Of a DNA stretch of 64,000 bases, positions 63,954-64,000 are shown piece after piece. Made by a program: the position numbers and the translations under genes. Source of the DNA: Brevipalpus yothersi (Eukaryota > Arthropoda > Arachnida > Trombidiformes > Tenuipalpidae). Location: assembly GCA_003956705.1 (NCBI GenBank), contig QZCP01000043.1:47236-111235 (forward strand), given 5' to 3'. How positions within the stretch are numbered: position 1 is the first letter of the stretch; every line of letters starts with the position of its first letter. The notes below the pieces were generated by a model. That model saw only the letters and a program-made list of their open reading frames with translations, did not search any database and was not told the DNA's origin.

Positions 63954-64000
<47 letters not shown>
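63954..64000 (+). repeat. (CT)n microsatellite running off the window end
   Basis: At least 47 bp of CT, continuing to the last base of the window. Confidence 0.97.

Overview
The window is eukaryotic. It has spliced genes with GT-AG introns, long stretches without genes, AT-rich composition, and an exceptional load of (CT)n/(GA)n microsatellites scattered through introns and intergenic DNA. The protein content (an EB1-type protein, a TMEM60-like membrane protein and a GH27 lysosomal glycosidase) is that of an animal. An arthropod, perhaps an acariform mite, is my best guess from the overall look of the genes, but nothing here settles the lineage. No tRNA, rRNA, CRISPR array or intact mobile element was found by eye.

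Layout. (1) 1-64: a perfect CRE palindrome and a perfect E2F palindrome 15 bp apart, probably the edge of a neighbouring promoter. (2) 467-1761, minus strand: a complete three-exon EB1 (microtubule plus-end binding) gene of 301 aa. (3) 1762-29764: about 28 kb with no confident gene, made of AT-rich DNA with microsatellites and one N gap. (4) 29765-36814, plus strand: a four-exon gene for a 661-aa secreted, serine-rich protein with helical C-terminal segments and no family I recognise. Its reading frame is supported by phase agreement at all three introns. (5) 36815-42151: microsatellite-rich DNA, then a roughly 1-kb repeat-free patch holding a frameshifted minus-strand reading frame. (6) 42152-42544, plus strand: a 130-aa TMEM60-like four-helix membrane protein with a poly(A) signal. 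(7) 42545-49257: microsatellites, one gap whose flanks switch from CT to GA, and a degraded ORF near 46.3-46.6 kb. (8) 49258-53144, minus strand: the last three exons of an alpha-N-acetylgalactosaminidase/alpha-galactosidase (GH27) gene. Upstream exons with the catalytic aspartates were not found. (9) 53145-64000: mostly repeats, a weak candidate for a small secreted peptide at 59016-59279, and a CpG-richer promoter-like island near 63.3-63.85 kb.

The genes look functionally unrelated and independently transcribed, with no operon-like arrangement. The most interesting points are the undescribed secreted serine-rich protein, the recurrent arrangement of a (CT)n tract followed 160-300 bp later by a (GA)n tract (able to fold as an inverted pair), the CT-to-GA flip across the third gap, and the two decayed coding patches. 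Everything below the four named genes is tentative.
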